This document shows, piece after piece, positions 60,813-64,000 of a DNA stretch of 64,000 bases (within the stretch, counting starts at the first letter, position 1; every line of letters starts with the position of its first letter). Both the position numbers and the translations under genes were made by a program. Location: positions 41,540,001 through 41,604,000 of the forward strand of contig CM034546.1 in the NCBI GenBank assembly GCA_020055645.1, written 5' to 3'. The notes beneath the pieces were generated by a model, which worked only from the letters and a program-made list of their open reading frames with translations, was not told where the DNA came from and ran no database searches. This DNA is from Tomocerus qinae (taxonomy: Eukaryota > Arthropoda > Collembola > Entomobryomorpha > Tomoceridae).

Positions 60813-61877
60813 ATGGCTTTGCTGGATCTATTGCATTCCGAAAACTTCAACCTTTTTAGATTTGTCACCCTTATATCTAATGAGAGGGAGGCAATAGACG
60901 CTGCCTATGACTTAGGCCTAATACCCAGAAATGTAAACTGCCGCGATTGCGGCTTAGCTATGTCCCGGAATCCCAGCAGGAGATATAAATTAGGATAAAG
61001 ATGGCGCTGTAGAAGACGGGATTGCAACCAATCCATAATAAATCCTCTGGAAAATACCTTTTTCGAAAATTCTAAACTTCCCTTTGTTAAAATCTGGCGC
61101 ATGGTTGCATGCTGGTTCTTCAGGATGCCGGTAACTTTTGCAAAGTTACATTGTGAGGTTGATGGAGGCACGGCAGTTGACTTCTACAGTTTTTGTAGAG
61201 AAATTTGTCGTGTGGCCCATACTCACGATGAGCAGCAGATTGGAGGACCCGGTGACGTTGTTGAGGTAGATGAAAGTCATCTCTTTACTCCCAAATATCA
61301 CCGGGGACGTCCCTTACGAAGGGCATTGTGGGTCTTTGGGGGTATAAGCCGCCTCACAAAAAAACGTTTTGTGGTGCAGATTAACGACAAGAGTCGTGCT
61401 ACACTGTGGCCCTTAATGCAACGCAATATAGCACAGGACACTTTCATAATGTCCGACGAGCTACGCTCTTATCGGAATTGTGATGTCCTAGGGTTTTCTG
61501 GACACTGTGCAGTCAATCACAGTAGAACGTTCGTGCGGCCAATCCCAGCGTTTGTGCCTAATGGCGATCCTAGACTGGGTCGAGTTATCCCAAATCTAGG
61601 ATTAACTCGTGTGAAGGTCCATGATAACACCCTAGAAAGAAGTTGGAGGTTTCTGAAACGTGGATTCCTCTCCACATGTAGATCGGTAGAGATGGTGCCC
61701 AACTACATTGGGGAATATTTGTACCGGACAAATACATTAAGAGCTTTTCCCAATCACCGCCGCAATGAGGGTAGAAAGTTTCTTAGATTTATTGAGGATG
61801 TTAGAAGGGTTTACCCTGGACCCAGGGTAAACAAGATCAGGCTGAACAATTGTCGTTGCGTAGATAGTGACCCTTAA
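60813..61877 (+). pseudogene. Merlin transposase (ISXO2-like), one internal stop
   Basis: It would be 354 codons in one frame. The N-terminus has a zinc ribbon split by the stop: CRDCG at about residues 44-48, and WRCRRRDC just after the TAA at 60996-60998 (codon 62). Then come the family's NTFFENSKLPF helix and the DDE catalytic core: Asp about 153 in EVDESH, Asp about 215 in MSDELRSY, and Glu about 275 in HDNTLERSWRFLKRGF. Initiation at 61101 would drop the zinc ribbon. The TAA could be a single-base mutation or an assembly error; everything else is intact, so the copy died recently. The enzyme excises and inserts the element by cutting at the inverted repeats. Confidence 0.9.
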
Positions 61878-61911
61878 TTTGCTACTTTTCCCTTCTGTAG
61901 AACAAGACCTG

Positions 61912-62205
61912 AGTTGCAAACCTCGTTAAAAGGCGTGCTCAAACCTTGAGTTGCAAACCTCGTTAAAAGGCGTGCTCAAACCTTGAGTTGCAAACCTCGT
62001 TAAAAGGCGTGCTCAAACCTTGAGTTGCAAACCTCGTTAAAAGGCGTGCTCAAACCTTGAGTTGCAAACCTCGTTAAAAGGCGTGCTCAAACCTTGAGCT
62101 GCAAACCTCGTTAAAAGGCGTGCTCAAACCTTGAGTTGCAAACCTCGTCAAACGGCGTGCTTTAAACCTTGAGTTGCAAAACCTCGTTAAAAGGCGTGCG
62201 TCGGG
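61912..62205 (+). repeat. Right subterminal repeats of Merlin
   Basis: About seven to eight units of AACCTTGAGTTGCAAACCTC + GTTAAAAGGCGTGCTC (36 bp), five of them virtually identical. They lie between the transposase and the right inverted repeat and are probably transposase-binding sites. Confidence 0.92.
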
Positions 62206-62709
62206 AAGTAATGCCCTTCCCCTGATGATGGCTATGACAAGGCCGAAACGGATATTTAAAATTTTTCATAGTCCGCTGACGTGGGTAAAGTTTCGTTCAG
62301 GTGATCGATATCTATCAAAAACCAGTAAAATCTCATTTTGCCCCAGACCCCCCCCCCGGGGGCGGGGTGTTGAGAGGAGGGAATGTCCATTGAGTCATTT
62401 GCAACGATAATTCTATGATATACGTGCTTAATGGGGACATTTTTTAAGGTACCCCCCTTAAGGGGGGTCGTAGCGGGTGGGGGTGGGTGGGGTTTTGTTC
62501 AGGGGGCCGATATCTATCAAAATCCGGTGAAATCTCATTTTGCCCCTGACCCCCCCGGGGGGGTGTTAAGGGTTGGAACGTGACGTCCAGGTCATGTCCG
62601 GTATAGATCCGATGAAACATTGGGGGGTCATGTCTAAATATTCCGAGATACTGAGGTGCTGTGGGACTGCCATTTGGGGCCTCCTTCGTCCAATCCAACC
62701 TAGATAACC

Positions 62710-63715
62710 GCATAATGTCACTGTTGAATACTGTTTATTTCCATATTTATTTCGCATAAAACCACTTCAAAAATAATAACAATGAAATTCACGTGCCAAA
62801 TAACTTACAAAGAAATCCCAGGGCTCTATTTACTTTTCCTTTTACGTAGTCATATTATGTGTCTTAAAAGTTTTTGAACTTTATGCAGCACAAATCAGGT
62901 GCAGACTTCAGACAGTACTGAGTGAGAGTGAGTAGAGAAGAAATATTGAGGCGAACTCAATTCAATCATCACCATCTTTCAGTCAACCCGCTTTATTTAT
63001 CATTAATTGTTATCCATCTAAGAGTTGAGCTTTTACAACATGTGATTGATCCGCTCAACTGTTATAAAAATCCTAGTCTAGTATGCCCTAGTCGACCGAG
63101 CAGCGAATGCATGCAAAAGCAACAACTAGAAAGCAAAGGTATTGCTGGTGATGTTGAGATGCAATATGCAATGCACATGTAAATACCTACTCTAGCTAGC
63201 CCACCACCTACACACCAACGCTCGCACTTCGTAGACCATCTCATTTCATAAAATTTAGCAATTTTATTTAGTCTAGTTATGGGTCATAATTGTGACCTTT
63301 TGTGACTGTCCACAGCCTGAACTACAACAGCTACAGAGTCAAGTAAGATCTCGTTGTAAATGGCAGATAAAAACTTGGGTGATGAAGGTCCGCTGTGTTT
63401 AATATCTGTACCCTTATTCCCCATAAGGGGAGATATTTTATTACTAAAATAAAAATTGCAAACTTGTGGACCTCTATCACCCAAGTTATTTAATTGGCTT
63501 TTCAACGAGGTATTTTTCGACTCTGTAGCTGTTGTAGAACGGCTCAATTTTAGAATCGAAATTGTCAAGTTTTCCATTTAGCTAAGAATCCAACCTTAAA
63601 ATATTAAATGAAATATCCGCCCCTCCCCTAACTCAGTTCTGTATACGTGCTTACTAATATAGGATAATTATAGTTTTTGATACACTTGTCGTACGTAACG
63701 TCAATGTCAAATCCT
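62710..63715. other. Unassigned sequence right of Merlin
   Basis: Apart from the 31 bp inverted copy at 62816-62846, I see no gene. An inverted pair inside (CTACAGAGTCAAGTAAGATC near 63331 and TTTTCGACTCTGTAGCTGTT near 63515, with ACTTGGGTGATGAAGGTCC / GGACCTCTATCACCCAAGTT between) marks a small foldback element at about 63315-63552. Confidence 0.5.
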
Positions 63716-63724
63716 CCATGGGAC

Positions 63725-63880
63725 GTATACGGGACCCGATATCCGACTATACGCGACCCGACAATCCGACGATACGCCACCCGACAATCCGACAATACGG
63801 GATCCGACAATCCGACAATACGGGACCCGACAATCCGAATATACGCGACCCGACAATCCGACAACACGGGTCCCGAACAT
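63725..63880. repeat. GACCCGACAATCCGACAATACGC minisatellite region
   Basis: About seven irregular units built from CCGACAATCCGACAATACGG and CGACCCGACAATCCGA. Open frames on both strands come from the repeat. Confidence 0.88.
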
Positions 63881-63889
63881 CCCAATTTT

Positions 63890-64000
63890 TCAAAAAAAAA
63901 CTCAAAAATGTCAACAATTGTCAAAAATCATCAAAAATGTCAACAATTGTTTAACATTGTCAAAAATGTCAAAAATTATCAAAAAAGTCAAAAAATGTCA
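63890..64000. repeat. TCAAAAATG simple repeat
   Basis: AT-rich run of TCAAAAATG/TCAACAATTG units to the window edge. Confidence 0.85.

Larger units (their letters stand above)
59967..62700 (+). mobile_element. Merlin DNA transposon, near complete
   Basis: It starts GGTTGGATTGG and ends CCAATCCAACC. It is flanked by a perfect 9 bp duplication TAGATAACC (59958-59966 and 62701-62709), as expected of Merlin (8-9 bp). Terminal inverted repeats run about 0.6 kb on each side (to about 60560 and from about 62145) and are very similar. Inside are a single ISXO2/IS1595-type transposase and 36 bp subterminal repeats, about three on the left and about seven on the right. One in-frame stop in the transposase is the only obvious damage. 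Confidence 0.93.

Overview
This window looks like accessory, repeat-rich DNA from an arthropod nuclear genome. The support is AT-rich DNA with spliced genes (GT-AG introns), a tandem family of divergent ionotropic (iGluR-like) receptors, a many-fingered C2H2 gene, and eukaryotic transposons (Helitron, hAT-like, Merlin, P-like, LINE, BEL/Pao). A springtail or another arthropod with expanded ionotropic receptors (IRs) is plausible, but that is inference. I see no bacterial, organellar or CRISPR features.

Host genes. Four copies of one single-exon IR-like receptor lie on the + strand at 246-2172, 23635-25570, 45576-47525 and 53195-55087. The first two carry two frameshifts each and look dead; the last two are open from signal peptide to last membrane helix. 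Long upstream spacers (about 20.3-23.6, 36.1-45.5 and 48.4-53.2 kb, plus rearranged pieces at 30.5-32.1 and 34.1-35.1 kb) are copies of each other, so the array grew by duplication of gene plus spacer. All four genes share an almost identical stretch over the channel pore even though copies 3 and 4 differ strongly elsewhere, which suggests gene conversion. Between receptors 1 and 2 lie a C2H2 zinc-finger gene (10332-16905, +) and a secreted GH130/GH43-like glycosidase (18936-17487, -) with one clear intron.

Mobile DNA. Most of the rest is nested transposons. A 3.8 kb non-autonomous Helitron (11573-15357) sits inside a coding exon of the zinc-finger gene, exactly between A and T. Taking it out restores the reading frame and canonical C2H2 spacing. 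A second Helitron (40271-42593) sits inside an hAT-like miniature inverted-repeat element (MITE) of which another copy at 30.9-31.6 kb preserves the empty site. The two Helitrons share a 3' hairpin with a compensatory base-pair change and a related 35-36 bp minisatellite. A young BEL/Pao LTR fossil (2545-9481) has 476 bp LTRs and a 5 bp target duplication. A near-complete Merlin transposon (59967-62700) has a perfect 9 bp target duplication, roughly 0.6 kb inverted repeats and one in-frame stop in its transposase. A P-like/THAP transposon remnant (56327-58141), two LINE fragments, at least four hAT-like miniature elements and several minisatellites fill the remainder.

Limits: everything here was read by eye. 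Family names rest on motifs, not database searches, and boundaries given as approximate are good to tens of bases.
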